Positions 1-8,137 of a DNA stretch of 64,000 bases are shown piece after piece. The translations under genes were made by a program, and so were the position numbers. The stretch spans positions 2,604,001-2,668,000 of the forward strand of contig NZ_CP032630.1 of assembly GCF_003627075.1 (NCBI RefSeq), read 5' to 3'. Position 1 is the stretch's first letter; the number at the start of each line of letters is the position of its first letter. This stretch comes from Protaetiibacter intestinalis. Its GTDB lineage: Bacteria; Actinomycetota; Actinomycetes; Actinomycetales; Microbacteriaceae. The notes under the pieces were generated by a model. That model searched no databases, was not told the DNA's origin, and worked only from the letters and a program-made list of their open reading frames with translations.

Positions 1-720
1 CTCGAGGCGGCCGTCGCGGCCGTCGAGGCGGAGCTGCGCATCCGCCGGCTCGACGACGTGGTCGCGCCCGTGCGGCGACCCCCGGCATCCGTCGTGCGCC
101 CCGTGCTGCACGTGCTCGGACGCGACGAGGGCCGGCTCGACCACGGGCGCACGAGCCTCGAGCTCACCCGGCGGCACGCCGAGATCCTCACGCTGCTCGC
201 CTGGCATCGGCAGGGCCTCAGCGCCGAGCGGCTCGCCGAGCTCGTCTACGGGCGCGACGACGCCACCGTGACCCTGCGCGCCGAGATGGTGCGGCTGCGT
301 CGCGAGCTGCCGGAATCCCTCGCCCCGGAGTCCCGGCCCTACCGCCTCACCGAGCCGCTCGAACTCGACGTGCACCGCGTGCTCGGCTTCCTCGAACGCG
401 GCGCCCACAAGGTGGCCCTCGGCAGCTACCCGGGCCCGCTGCTGCCGCAGTCGGATGCGCCCGGCATCGTCGCCATCCGCGAGGAGCTGCGGGCGGCGCT
501 GCGCGAGGCGATGCTCGCCGACGCCTCCGTCGACACCCTGCTCGAGTACGCGCGCAGCTTCGACGCCGCCGACGACCTCGAGGTGTGGCAGGCGTGCCTG
601 CGGCTGCTGCCCGCCCGCTCGCCGAAACGGGCGCTCGTCGTGTCGCGCATCGAACGGATCGAGCACGAGCTCGGCCGCATGCAACAGACTGCAACCCTCC
701 CGCAACCTCCGCGTCCGTAG
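1..720 (+). CDS. Transcriptional regulator, C-terminal part (5' end outside window)
   Basis: The reading frame is open from the first base and stops with TAG at 718-720, so only the last 239 residues are seen. The visible part contains a winged-helix-like stretch (roughly residues 50-110 of the fragment, around [14 protein letters not shown] and [10 protein letters not shown]) that resembles OmpR-type DNA-binding domains, followed by an alpha-helical tail. The gene lies 56 bp upstream of an aldehyde dehydrogenase and its DUF779 partner. In actinobacteria this pair is commonly preceded by a GAF-domain regulator, and this is the likely identity. The GAF domain itself would be outside the window. 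A GTG at 58 is an internal codon, not the probable start. The role as regulator of the downstream dehydrogenase is inferred from context. Confidence 0.6.
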   Translation, partial: LEAAVAAVEAELRIRRLDDVVAPVRRPPASVVRPVLHVLGRDEGRLDHGRTSLELTRRHAEILTLLAWHRQGLSAERLAELVYGRDDATVTLRAEMVRLRRELPESLAPESRPYRLTEPLELDVHRVLGFLERGAHKVALGSYPGPLLPQSDAPGIVAIREELRAALREAMLADASVDTLLEYARSFDAADDLEVWQACLRLLPARSPKRALVVSRIERIEHELGRMQQTATLPQPPRP

Positions 721-776
721 CGTCGTGCGCACCCGGCGACCGCCGGGCAGACGACGACGTCACAGGAGGGTCGAGG

Positions 777-2300
777 ATGACCGTCTATGCAGCACCGGGA
801 ACGCCGGGAGCACTCATCGACTTCAAGCCCCGCTACGAGCACTGGATCGGCGGGGAGTGGGTGAAGCCGAAACTCGGGCAGTACTTCGAAGACATCTCGC
901 CGGTCAACGGCAAGCCGTTCGCGGAGGTCGCGCGCGGCACCTCGGAGGACATCGACGCGGCGCTCGACGCCGCCGAGAAGGCCGCCCCCGCCTGGGGCCG
1001 CGCCTCCGCCGCGGAACGTGCCGCGGTGCTGCACCGGATCGCGGATGTCATCGAGCAGAACCTGGAGGTGCTCGCGGTCGCCGAGACCTGGGACAACGGT
1101 AAGGCGATCCGCGAACCGCTCAACGCCGACCTCCCGCTCGCCGCCGACCACTTCCGCTACTACGCGAGCCTCATCCGGGCGCAGGAGGGCAGCTTCACGC
1201 AGCTCGACCACGACACCGTCGCCTACCACTTCCACGAGCCGCTCGGCGTCGTCGGGCAGATCATCCCGTGGAACTTCCCGCTGCTCATGGCCGTGTGGAA
1301 GCTCGCCCCCGCCCTCGCGGCCGGCAACACGGTCGTGCTGAAGCCGGCCGAGCAGACGCCGGTGTCGATCCTCGTGCTCATCGAGCTGATCGGCGACATC
1401 CTGCCGCCCGGCGTCGTCAACGTCGTCAACGGCTTCGGTGTCGAGGCGGGTAAGCCGCTCGCCTCCAGCAACCGCATCCGGAAGATCGCGTTCACGGGCG
1501 AGACGACCACCGGCCGCCTCATCCTGCAGTACGCGAGCGCCAACATCATCCCGGCGACCCTCGAGCTCGGCGGCAAGAGCCCCAACCTGTTCTTCGAGGA
1601 TGTCGTGCAGCAGAAGGACAGCTACTACGACAAGGCGCTCGAGGGCTTCACGCTGTTCGCCTTCAACCAGGGCGAGGTGTGCACCTGCCCGAGCCGCGCC
1701 CTCATCCAGCGCTCGATCTACGACGAGTTCCTCGAGGCCGCGGTCGCGCGCACCAAGCTCGCCGTGCAGGGCAACCCGCTCGACACCGACACGCAGGTGG
1801 GCGCCCAGGCGTCGAACGACCAGCTCGAGAAGATCCTCAGCTACATCGACATCGGCGTGAAGGAGGGCGCGAAGATCGCCGTCGGCGGCGGTCGCGCCGA
1901 CCTCGGCGGCGACCTCACGGGCGGCTACTACGTCGAGCCGACCATCTTCGAGGGGCAGAACTCGATGAGGCTGTTCCAGGAGGAGATCTTCGGCCCGGTC
2001 GTCGCCGTCACCACCTTCGAGGACTACGCCGAGGCGATCATGCTCGCCAACGACACCCTCTACGGTCTCGGCGCCGGCGTGTGGACCCGCAACGGCAACC
2101 TCGCCTACCGGGCCGGCCGCGACATCCAGGCCGGGCGCGTGTGGGTGAACAACTACCACGCCTACCCGGCGGGGGCGGCGTTCGGCGGCTACAAGAGCTC
2201 CGGCATCGGGCGCGAGAACAGCGCCCAGGCGCTCGACCACTACCAGCAGACGAAGAACCTGCTCGTCTCGTACTCCGAGGCGGCGCTGGGCTTCTTCTGA
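777..2300 (+). CDS. NAD(P)-dependent aldehyde dehydrogenase (ExaC/AcoD type)
   Basis: A 507-residue protein of full family length that oxidises an aldehyde to the carboxylic acid with NAD(P). Visible hallmarks are the PWNFP segment (Asn166), the ELGGKSP motif with the general base Glu263, and the catalytic cysteine in NQGEVCTC (Cys302). Start ATG 777 is chosen because AGGAGG lies at 764-769, eight bases upstream; a longer in-frame extension to 585 overlaps the preceding regulator and has no conserved features. Its closest relatives by context are the acetaldehyde/aldehyde dehydrogenases paired with a DUF779 protein, which follows here. A role in acetaldehyde or other short-chain aldehyde removal is likely, but the substrate cannot be read from sequence. 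Confidence 0.92.
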   Translation: MTVYAAPGTPGALIDFKPRYEHWIGGEWVKPKLGQYFEDISPVNGKPFAEVARGTSEDIDAALDAAEKAAPAWGRASAAERAAVLHRIADVIEQNLEVLAVAETWDNGKAIREPLNADLPLAADHFRYYASLIRAQEGSFTQLDHDTVAYHFHEPLGVVGQIIPWNFPLLMAVWKLAPALAAGNTVVLKPAEQTPVSILVLIELIGDILPPGVVNVVNGFGVEAGKPLASSNRIRKIAFTGETTTGRLILQYASANIIPATLELGGKSPNLFFEDVVQQKDSYYDKALEGFTLFAFNQGEVCTCPSRALIQRSIYDEFLEAAVARTKLAVQGNPLDTDTQVGAQASNDQLEKILSYIDIGVKEGAKIAVGGGRADLGGDLTGGYYVEPTIFEGQNSMRLFQEEIFGPVVAVTTFEDYAEAIMLANDTLYGLGAGVWTRNGNLAYRAGRDIQAGRVWVNNYHAYPAGAAFGGYKSSGIGRENSAQALDHYQQTKNLLVSYSEAALGFF

Positions 2301-2306
2301 TCGACC

Positions 2307-2387
2307 CGGTCGGCCGCGCGGCTCGACGCGCGCGGCCGGCCGACCGACCGGGAGCCGGCACCCTGGGCCTGCAGGGGGCCGGCTCCC
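2307..2387 (+). other. Two tandem GC-rich hairpins between aldehyde dehydrogenase and DUF779 gene
   Basis: Just after the aldehyde dehydrogenase stop, an outer stem GGTCGGCC/GGCCGACC encloses GCGCG/CGCGC. It is followed directly by a second perfect 10-bp stem, GGGAGCCGGC at 2350-2359 with GCCGGCTCCC at 2378-2387. Neither has a U-tract. They may act as a partial terminator or an RNA-processing and stability element that sets unequal expression of the two genes. Confidence 0.5.
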
Positions 2388-2412
2388 CGACCTTCGAGGG
2401 AAGGGGGCGGGG

Positions 2413-2820
2413 ATGCTGGAGTCCACCGTCACGCGTCCCGGCGAGACGCGGTCGCGCGTCGCGCTGAGCGACGAGGCCGTCGCGCTGCTGCGGCGGCTGC
2501 GGGGCCGGCATGGTCCGCTCATGTTCCACCAGTCGGGCGGCTGCTGCGACGGCAGCTCGCCCATGTGCTACCCGGCGGGGGAGTTCCTCACCTCCGACGC
2601 CGACGTGCTGCTCGGCGTGTTCGACCTCGCAGCCCCCGGGGAGCCCACGCAGGCGCTCGAGTTCTGGATGTCGGCCGAGCAGTTCGCCTACTGGTCGCAC
2701 ACCAAGCTGCTCGTCGACGTCGTGCCCGGCCGCGGCTCCGGCTTCTCGGTCGAGGCCCCCGAGGGCGTGCGCTTCCTCATCCGCTCCGAGCTCATGGACA
2801 CGGCCACCCCGTTCGCCTGA
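2413..2820 (+). CDS. DUF779 family protein
   Basis: A 135-residue soluble protein matching the DUF779 family in length and in its signature: an HQSGGCCDGSSPMC segment (about residues 39-52), with three cysteines and a histidine that look like a metal or redox site. Family members are almost always encoded beside an aldehyde dehydrogenase, as here (112 bp downstream). An accessory role for that enzyme is presumed, but the biochemical function is not known. The start ATG 2413 has a purine-rich GGAAGGGGGCGGGG just upstream. The gene is probably cotranscribed with the dehydrogenase, with the intervening hairpins possibly reducing its level. Confidence 0.9.
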   Translation: MLESTVTRPGETRSRVALSDEAVALLRRLRGRHGPLMFHQSGGCCDGSSPMCYPAGEFLTSDADVLLGVFDLAAPGEPTQALEFWMSAEQFAYWSHTKLLVDVVPGRGSGFSVEAPEGVRFLIRSELMDTATPFA

Positions 2821-2872
2821 CCACGCACCCCCACCTCGCCTCGGCATCCGCCTCCCTGTCCGCCTGGACTTC

Positions 2873-3023
2873 CGCAACTCAGGAGATCCGGCCTCCCCAC
2901 GCGTTTCGTCACCGAAACCGACGCATCTTCCTGAGTTGCGGAACCCGCGCGGGTTCGCAACTCAGGAAACGGAGGCGTATCGGTCGAGGTCGGGGCCGTG
3001 GCGGCCGGATCTCCTGAGTTGCG
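2873..3023. repeat. 151-bp array of four inverted 12-mers (copy 1)
   Basis: The core CGCAACTCAGGA occurs at 2873-2884 and 2956-2967, and its complement TCCTGAGTTGCG at 2929-2940 and 3012-3023. Orientation is +,-,+,-, forming two 68-bp inverted-repeat units separated by 15 bp. Unit 1 extends its arms to CCGCAACTCAGGA and unit 2 to TTCGCAACTCAGGA. A second array with the same 151-bp span lies at 46374-46524. The bases between the arms differ between loci. It is extragenic, between the DUF779 gene and the exonuclease/polymerase gene. Confidence 0.85.
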
Positions 3024-3052
3024 AAACGGAGCGGGATGTCGGGGCCGGTGGC

Positions 3053-3058
3053 GACAAT
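3053..3058 (+). promoter_or_regulatory. Possible -10 element for a leaderless exonuclease/polymerase mRNA
   Basis: GACAAT ends six bases before the GTG start at 3065, the same geometry as the TANNNT-start spacing seen at many genes in this window. The first position is not T, so it is a weak match. Confidence 0.3.
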
Positions 3059-3064
3059 GGGAAC

Positions 3065-4711
3065 GTGTTCCTCGCCGTCAGCTCGCCCGCGCCGGGGCGG
3101 GTCGAGCTCGTCGCTCTCGATGCCGAGGGCGACGCGACGTCGCGGGAGCGTTTCGCCGAGACGGAGTTCGCGGTGCGTGCCCGCGAGCACGAGCGCGACC
3201 ACCCGCGGTGGGTGTGGGCCGACACGACACGCTGGTACCCCGGCCTGCTCGCGGCGGGCGTCCGTGTCGAGCGCTGCGTCGACCTGCGGATGTGCCGCCT
3301 CCTCCTGCGGAACGCCGCCGCCGCGCGCGACACGGAGTTGGCCCGCACGCCCCGCGACCGCTGGGACGAGCCGAGCCCCCTCGCCGCGGCCTCCGACGCC
3401 CTCTTCGAGCTGGAGGCGCCGCTGCCCGACGACGACCCGGTCGCCGAGCTGTACCGGCAGCGCGCGGCGATCGCCGCATCCGCCGAGCCCGGACGGCTCG
3501 GCCTGCTGTGCGCCGCCGACAGCGTCGGGGCGCTCGTCGCCGTCGAGCTGCGGCACGCGGGCCTCCCGTGGGACGCCGCGCGCCACGATCGCATCCTCAC
3601 CGAGCTGCTGGGCGAGCGGATGGCCGGCGGGCGCCCCGCCCGGATGGAGGCGCTCGTCGCCGAGATCCGGGCGGCCCTCGACGACCCCGAGGTGAACCCC
3701 GACTCGGCGCCGACCCTGCTGCGCAGCCTGCAACGCGCCGGGCTGCGGGTCGGGAGCACGAGCCGCTGGGAGCTCAAGTCGGTCGAGCACCCCGTGGTGG
3801 CGCCGCTGCTCGCCTACAAGCGCCTCGCGCGGCTCTACACGGCGAACGGCTGGGCGTGGCTCGCCGAGTGGGTGCGCGAGGGCCGCTTCCGCCCGGTCTA
3901 CGTGCCCGCGGGTGTCGTGACGGGCCGGTGGGCCTCGGACGGCGGCGGCGCGCTGCAGCTGCCGCGCCAGGTGCGTGGCGCGGTCGTCGCCGACCCCGGC
4001 TGGAAGCTCGTCGTCGCGGACGCCGCGCAGCTCGAGCCGCGCGTGCTCGCCGCGATGTCGTCGGATGCCGCGATGGCCCGCGCCGGACGCGCCCACGACC
4101 TCTACCAGGGGATGGTCGACACGGGCGCGGTCGAGACCCGCGAGCAGGCGAAGTACGGCATGCTCGGCGCGATCTACGGGGGAACCACGGGGGAGTCGGG
4201 GCGGATGCGCCCCCGTATCGAGCGCGCCTTCCCGCGCGCCATGGCGTTCGTGGAGGCGGCGGCACGGGCGGGCGAACGCGGCGAGACGGTCTCCACCTGG
4301 CTCGGGCGCACCTCGCCGCGGGGCCCCGAGGCCGGCTACGACGAGACGCGCACCGCGGAGGACCGCGACCGGGACCGCACGGGGCGTCGCGCCTGGGGCC
4401 GCTTCACCCGCAACTTCGTCGTGCAGGGCACCGCCGCGGAGTGGGCGCTGTGCTGGATGGGTGCACTGCGGCGGATGCTGTGGCAGCTCGGCGGGGCGGA
4501 CGGCGATCCGCGCCCCCTGGCCGAGCGTCCGCACCTCGTGTTCTTCCTGCACGACGAGCTCATCGTGCACACCCCCGCCGAACTCGCGGAGCGGGTCGCC
4601 GACGCCCTGCGCGGGTCAGCGGCCGAGGCCGGGCGCATCCTGTTCGGCGCGGCGCCCGTCGAGTTCCCGCTGAGCGTCGCCGTGGTCGACAGCTACGCCG
4701 ACGCGAAGTAG
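3065..4711 (+). CDS. Bifunctional 3'-5' exonuclease/DNA polymerase (actinobacterial PolA-like)
   Basis: A 548-residue member of the actinobacterial family related to DNA polymerase I but lacking the 5' nuclease domain. The N-terminal ~190 residues correspond to a divergent exonuclease-like domain. The C-terminal part holds family A polymerase motifs: motif A as VVADAAQLEPRVLA (Asp near 319), motif B as KYGMLGAIYG (near 362) and motif C as FFLHDELIVH (near 496). In motif A the usual DYSQIELR reads DAAQLEPR, a divergence worth noting. The frame is open upstream through the repeat array, but homology-like sequence begins at GTG 3065, which has no Shine-Dalgarno; a GACAAT lies six bases upstream, so translation may be leaderless. 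A role in repair or gap filling is inferred from the family. Confidence 0.88.
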   Translation: MFLAVSSPAPGRVELVALDAEGDATSRERFAETEFAVRAREHERDHPRWVWADTTRWYPGLLAAGVRVERCVDLRMCRLLLRNAAAARDTELARTPRDRWDEPSPLAAASDALFELEAPLPDDDPVAELYRQRAAIAASAEPGRLGLLCAADSVGALVAVELRHAGLPWDAARHDRILTELLGERMAGGRPARMEALVAEIRAALDDPEVNPDSAPTLLRSLQRAGLRVGSTSRWELKSVEHPVVAPLLAYKRLARLYTANGWAWLAEWVREGRFRPVYVPAGVVTGRWASDGGGALQLPRQVRGAVVADPGWKLVVADAAQLEPRVLAAMSSDAAMARAGRAHDLYQGMVDTGAVETREQAKYGMLGAIYGGTTGESGRMRPRIERAFPRAMAFVEAAARAGERGETVSTWLGRTSPRGPEAGYDETRTAEDRDRDRTGRRAWGRFTRNFVVQGTAAEWALCWMGALRRMLWQLGGADGDPRPLAERPHLVFFLHDELIVHTPAELAERVADALRGSAAEAGRILFGAAPVEFPLSVAVVDSYADAK

Positions 4712-4731
4712 CCACACACCGAACGACACGC

Positions 4732-4761
4732 TTGTGATTCCCCCGGTCAACAGGGCATAAT
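4732..4761 (+). promoter_or_regulatory. Probable housekeeping promoter of the DUF3145 gene
   Basis: TTGTGA at 4732-4737 and CATAAT at 4756-4761 are separated by 18 bp, in a locally AT-richer stretch about 70 bp upstream of the GTG start at 4829. The spacing fits a primary sigma factor promoter. Confidence 0.5.
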
Positions 4762-4828
4762 GACCGCAAGCAACAGCGAACGTACGTCAGGTCGATGGGG
4801 AAGTCGCATCTGACGAACGGAGAGAAAA

Positions 4829-5332
4829 GTGGCTGCTGCGATGTCGCGCGGAGTGGTGTACGTCCACTCCGCTCCTCGTGCGCTCTGCCCGCATGTCGAG
4901 TGGGCAGCGGGCCGTGCGCTCGGACGCGCCGTCAACTTCGATTGGCGCCCGCAGCCGGTGCTGCCCGGCGCCCATCGCACCGAGTACACCTGGGAGGGCC
5001 CGCGCGGCACGGGCGCGCTGCTCGCCTCCGCGCTGCGCGGCTGGGAGCACCTGCGCTACGAGGTCACCGAGGATGCCGGCCTCGGCACCGACGGCGGCCG
5101 CTGGATGCACACGCCCGACCTCGGGATCTTCTTCGCTCAGACCGACACGGCGGGCAACACGGTCGTCCCGGAGGACCGCATCCGCGCCGCCATGGAGGCC
5201 GCGGGTTCCGACGCCTTCGAACTGCACCGGCAGCTGCGGGTGGCCCTCGGCCACGCCTGGGACGAGGAGCTCGAGCCCTTCCGCTACGCGGGCGAGGACA
5301 GCCCGGTCATCTGGCTGCACAAGGTCGGCTAG
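4829..5332 (+). CDS. DUF3145 family protein
   Basis: A 167-residue soluble protein recognisable as DUF3145, a family largely confined to actinobacteria and present in one copy per genome. Distinctive segments are the SAPRALCPHVEWA stretch near residue 14 and the TEYTWEGPRGTGALL stretch near residue 51. The GTG start at 4829 is preceded by GGAGAG (4819-4824) with good spacing, and a plausible promoter lies at 4732-4761. It is followed after 12 bases by a small ORF in the same direction. The biochemical role of DUF3145 is unknown and nothing in the neighbourhood reveals it. Confidence 0.88.
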   Translation: MAAAMSRGVVYVHSAPRALCPHVEWAAGRALGRAVNFDWRPQPVLPGAHRTEYTWEGPRGTGALLASALRGWEHLRYEVTEDAGLGTDGGRWMHTPDLGIFFAQTDTAGNTVVPEDRIRAAMEAAGSDAFELHRQLRVALGHAWDEELEPFRYAGEDSPVIWLHKVG

Positions 5333-5344
5333 CGCAAGGGAGCG

Positions 5345-5506
5345 ATGGCGATGCTGAAGACGGACGAGATCGATCTGCGCCGACTGCTCGACGAGCTCGA
5401 GGAGCCCCTGATCCACGTGGCCGAGGTGGTCGAGGCGGAGGAGCCCGACGACGGATTCGACGGGCTCTGCACGCAGCACGACGGCTGCCGGATCATCTCC
5501 GGCTGA
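5345..5506 (+). CDS. Small hypothetical protein (53 aa)
   Basis: A 53-residue ORF with ATG 5345 and an AGGGAG Shine-Dalgarno at 5336-5341, in the same direction as and 12 bases after the DUF3145 gene. The predicted product is acidic, with an alpha-helical leucine/glutamate-rich first half (IDLRRLLDELEEP) and a short C-terminal CTQHDGC motif that could bind metal or be redox active. The TGA stop (5504-5506) lies 13 bases from the convergent fabF stop. No family is recognised. The good ribosome-binding site, the tight spacing and the fully used intergenic space argue that it is translated. Confidence 0.55.
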   Translation: MAMLKTDEIDLRRLLDELEEPLIHVAEVVEAEEPDDGFDGLCTQHDGCRIISG

Positions 5507-5519
5507 GCGCGAACCCGGC

Positions 5520-6755
5520 TCAGACCGAGCGGAACACCACGACGGAGTTGTGGCCGCCGAACCCGAACGAGTTCGAGATCGCGAGCTGCGGACCGTCGCC
5601 GAGCGGGCGCGGCGAGGTGACCACGTCGAGCGGGATCTCGGGGTCCTGTTCGGTCAGGTTGATCGTCGGCGGCGCCAGGCGCTGCTGCACGGCGAGGATC
5701 GTGAAGATCGCCTCGAGCGCGCCGGTGCCGCCCAGCAGGTGGCCGGTCGAGGCCTTGGTGGCCGACACGGGGATGCCGTGCACCCGGTCGCCGAACACCG
5801 ACAGCAGCGCCTTGTACTCGGCGATGTCGCCGACGGGCGTGCTCGTCGCGTGCGCGTTGACGTGGGTGACCTCGTCGGCGGATGCGCCCGCCTGCGCGAG
5901 TGCGGCCTGGACGGCGCGCGAGGCGCCCCAGCCCTCGGGGTCGGGGGCCGTGATGTGGTACGAGTCGCTCGTGACGCCGCCACCGGCGAGCTCGGCGTAG
6001 ATCTTCGCCCCGCGGGCCTTCGCGTGCTCCTCGGTCTCGAGCACGATCGAGGCGGCGCCCTCGCCCATGACGAAGCCGTCACGGCTCACGTCGTAGGGCC
6101 GGGAGGCGGTCTCGGGGGAGTCGTTGCGCTTGGAGAGCGCCTGCATGGAGGCGAAGGAGGCGAGGGTGATGCCGTGGATCGCCGACTCGGTGCCGCCGGC
6201 GATGACGATGTCGGCGTAGCCCTGCTGCAGGTGGTCGTAGGCGTTCGCGATGGCTTCGGTGCTGGAGGCGCACGCGGAGACGTCGGTGCGGGCGAAGGCG
6301 CGCGCACCGAGGTGCATGCTGACGGCCGCCGCGGCGGCGTTCGGCATGAGCATGGGGACCGTCATCGGGAGCACCCGGCGCGGACCTTTCTCCTTGAGGG
6401 TGTCCCAGGCGTCGAGCAGCGTCCACAGCCCGCCGATGCCGGTCGAGTACTCGACGCCGAAGCGCTCGGGCTCCACCTCGGGGGCGCCGGCATCCTGCCA
6501 TGCCTCACGCGAGGCGATGAGCGCGAACTGGCTCATCGGGTCGAGACGCTTGATCTCCTGGCGCTCGAGCACCTCCTCGGGGCGCACCTTGGCCTCCGCG
6601 GCGAAGGTGACGGGCAGCTCGAGCTCGCTCACCCACTCGTGGGTGAGGGTGTGGGCTCCGGACTCACCGGCGAGCAGCGCGTTCCAGGTGTCGGGTGCGG
6701 TGCCTCCGAGCGGGGAGGACGTGCCGATGCCGGTGACGACGATCTTCTTGGTCAT
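5520..6755 (-). CDS. fabF: Beta-ketoacyl-ACP synthase II (FabF)
   Basis: A 411-residue elongation condensing enzyme of type II fatty acid synthesis, joining malonyl-ACP to acyl-ACP. The Cys-His-His triad is in place: Cys162 in DVSACASST, His302 in VNAHATSTPVGD and His339 in KASTGHLLGG. The usual TACATG around the cysteine reads SACASS, as in actinobacterial KASII enzymes. It is the last gene of the fasR-fabD-fabH-acpP-fabF cluster on the minus strand, separated from acpP by 96 bp containing a strong hairpin. The ATG start (6753-6755) gives a full-length MTKKIVVTGIG N-terminus typical of the family. Confidence 0.97.
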   Translation of the reverse strand: MTKKIVVTGIGTSSPLGGTAPDTWNALLAGESGAHTLTHEWVSELELPVTFAAEAKVRPEEVLERQEIKRLDPMSQFALIASREAWQDAGAPEVEPERFGVEYSTGIGGLWTLLDAWDTLKEKGPRRVLPMTVPMLMPNAAAAAVSMHLGARAFARTDVSACASSTEAIANAYDHLQQGYADIVIAGGTESAIHGITLASFASMQALSKRNDSPETASRPYDVSRDGFVMGEGAASIVLETEEHAKARGAKIYAELAGGGVTSDSYHITAPDPEGWGASRAVQAALAQAGASADEVTHVNAHATSTPVGDIAEYKALLSVFGDRVHGIPVSATKASTGHLLGGTGALEAIFTILAVQQRLAPPTINLTEQDPEIPLDVVTSPRPLGDGPQLAISNSFGFGGHNSVVVFRSV

Positions 6756-6816
6756 TCGTGGAACTCCGAGGATGGGCGGTACTCGTCCCGTGGGGTTGTT
6801 CCGGGACGTCGGGGGT

Positions 6817-6844
6817 CGGGCGGGGACGGATGCGTCCCCGCCCG
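6817..6844 (-). terminator. Hairpin between acpP and fabF
   Basis: A perfect 12-bp stem, CGGGCGGGGACG at 6817-6828 with its complement at 6833-6844 and a GATG tetraloop, starts eight bases after the acpP stop on the minus strand. There is no U-tract. It probably acts as a partial terminator or 3' stabiliser, letting acpP mRNA exceed fabF mRNA. Confidence 0.55.
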
Positions 6845-6851
6845 TCGTCGA

Positions 6852-7097
6852 CTAGCTGGCGTTGACGATGTAGCTGACGGCGTCGCCGACGGTCTTGAGG
6901 TTCTTGACCTCCTCGTCGGGGATCTTGACGTCGAACTTCTCCTCGGCGTTGACCACGATGGTCATCATCGAGATGGAGTCGATGTCGAGGTCGTCCGTGA
7001 ACGACTTGTCGAGCTCGACGGTGTCCGCCGCGATGCCGGTCTCGTCGTTGATGAGCTCAGCCAGGCCGGCGAGGACTTCTTCGGTGGACAGTGCCAT
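6852..7097 (-). CDS. acpP: Acyl carrier protein
   Basis: An 81-residue acidic four-helix carrier protein that shuttles acyl intermediates in type II fatty acid synthesis. The phosphopantetheine attachment site is Ser41 in LDIDSISMM; the common DSL motif reads DSI. Length and the acidic helix II (residues 41-56) are normal for AcpP. It lies between fabH (41 bp upstream) and fabF, and is followed by a strong intercistronic hairpin. The ATG start has AGGAGAAAA upstream on the minus strand. Confidence 0.97.
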   Translation of the reverse strand: MALSTEEVLAGLAELINDETGIAADTVELDKSFTDDLDIDSISMMTIVVNAEEKFDVKIPDEEVKNLKTVGDAVSYIVNAS

Positions 7098-7138
7098 GTT
7101 CGTTTTCTCCTAGGGGTGTCGAGTGACCGGGGACAAGT

Positions 7139-8137
7139 TTAGGGGAGCCGCACGACCTGGGCCCCGAAGACGAGGCCCGCGCCGAATCCGATCTGCAGGG
7201 CGAGTCCGCCCGACAGCTCGGGGTGCTCCTGCAGAGCACGGTGGGTGGCGAGGGGGATGGACGCGGCGGACGTGTTGCCCGTCTCGGCGATGTCGCGCGC
7301 GACGACGACGGTCTCGGGGAGCTTCAGCTGCTTGGCGAACTCGTCGATGATGCGCATGTTCGCCTGGTGCGGCACGAAGAGCGCGAGATCCTCGGGCTCG
7401 ACGCCCGCCACCTCGAGCGCCTGACGCGCCACCTTCGCCATCTCCCAGACTGCCCAGCGGAACACCGTCTGGCCCTCCTGGCGCAGCGTCGGCCAGGCGG
7501 CCTCGCCGTCGCGGAAGTCGATGAGCGTCGCGTTCATGCCCACGGCATCCGCCTTGGAGCCGTCCGAGCCCCAGACGGGTGCCGCGATGCCGGGCTCGTC
7601 GGCGGGGCCGATGACGACGGCACCGGCGCCGTCGCCGAGCAGGAACGAGATGGAGCGGTCGGTGGGGTCGACGACGTCCGAGAGCTTCTCGGCGCCGATG
7701 ACGAGCGCGTAGTGGGCGGCGCCGGCGCGGATGAGCGCATCGGCCTGGGTGACCGCGTAGCTGAAGCCCGCGCAGGCGGCGTTCTCGTCGTAGGCGGCAG
7801 CGGGGTTCGCGCCGACGCGGTCGGCCACGACGGCCGCGATGGAGGGGGTCTGCTGCACGTTGCTGATGGTCGCGACGATGACGAGGTCGATGGACTCCGG
7901 GGCGACCCCCGACTTCTCGATCGCCTCGCGGCCGGCCTCGGTGGCGAGGTCGACGGCGAGGATGCCGGCGGAGGCGCGGGCGCGCGTCACGATGCCGGTG
8001 CGCTGGCGGATCCACTCGTCGCTCGAGTCGATGGGCCCGACGAGGTCGTCATTCGGGACGAGGCGGTCGCCGCGGGCCGCGCCGTAGCTGTAGATGCGGG
8101 TGAACTGCGGGCCCTGGGCCTGCTTGAGGGTCGTCAC
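7139..8137 (-). CDS. fabH: Beta-ketoacyl-ACP synthase III (FabH)
   Basis: A 332-residue enzyme that starts fatty acid synthesis by condensing an acyl-CoA primer with malonyl-ACP. The catalytic triad is visible as Cys122 (NAACAGFSY), His257 (VPHQANMR) and Asn288 (AETGNTSAAS). The start is GTG at 8135-8137 (reading VTTLKQ), whose GTGA overlaps the fabD stop by four bases, implying translational coupling. In organisms rich in branched-chain fatty acids FabH uses branched primers; that would fit Microbacteriaceae but cannot be read directly. Confidence 0.96.
   Translation of the reverse strand: MTTLKQAQGPQFTRIYSYGAARGDRLVPNDDLVGPIDSSDEWIRQRTGIVTRARASAGILAVDLATEAGREAIEKSGVAPESIDLVIVATISNVQQTPSIAAVVADRVGANPAAAYDENAACAGFSYAVTQADALIRAGAAHYALVIGAEKLSDVVDPTDRSISFLLGDGAGAVVIGPADEPGIAAPVWGSDGSKADAVGMNATLIDFRDGEAAWPTLRQEGQTVFRWAVWEMAKVARQALEVAGVEPEDLALFVPHQANMRIIDEFAKQLKLPETVVVARDIAETGNTSAASIPLATHRALQEHPELSGGLALQIGFGAGLVFGAQVVRLP

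Noticed and set aside
426..2564. 712-codon minus-strand ORF opposite the aldehyde dehydrogenase
   Set aside because: Shadow of a gene with intact catalytic Cys and Glu motifs. The translation is low-complexity.
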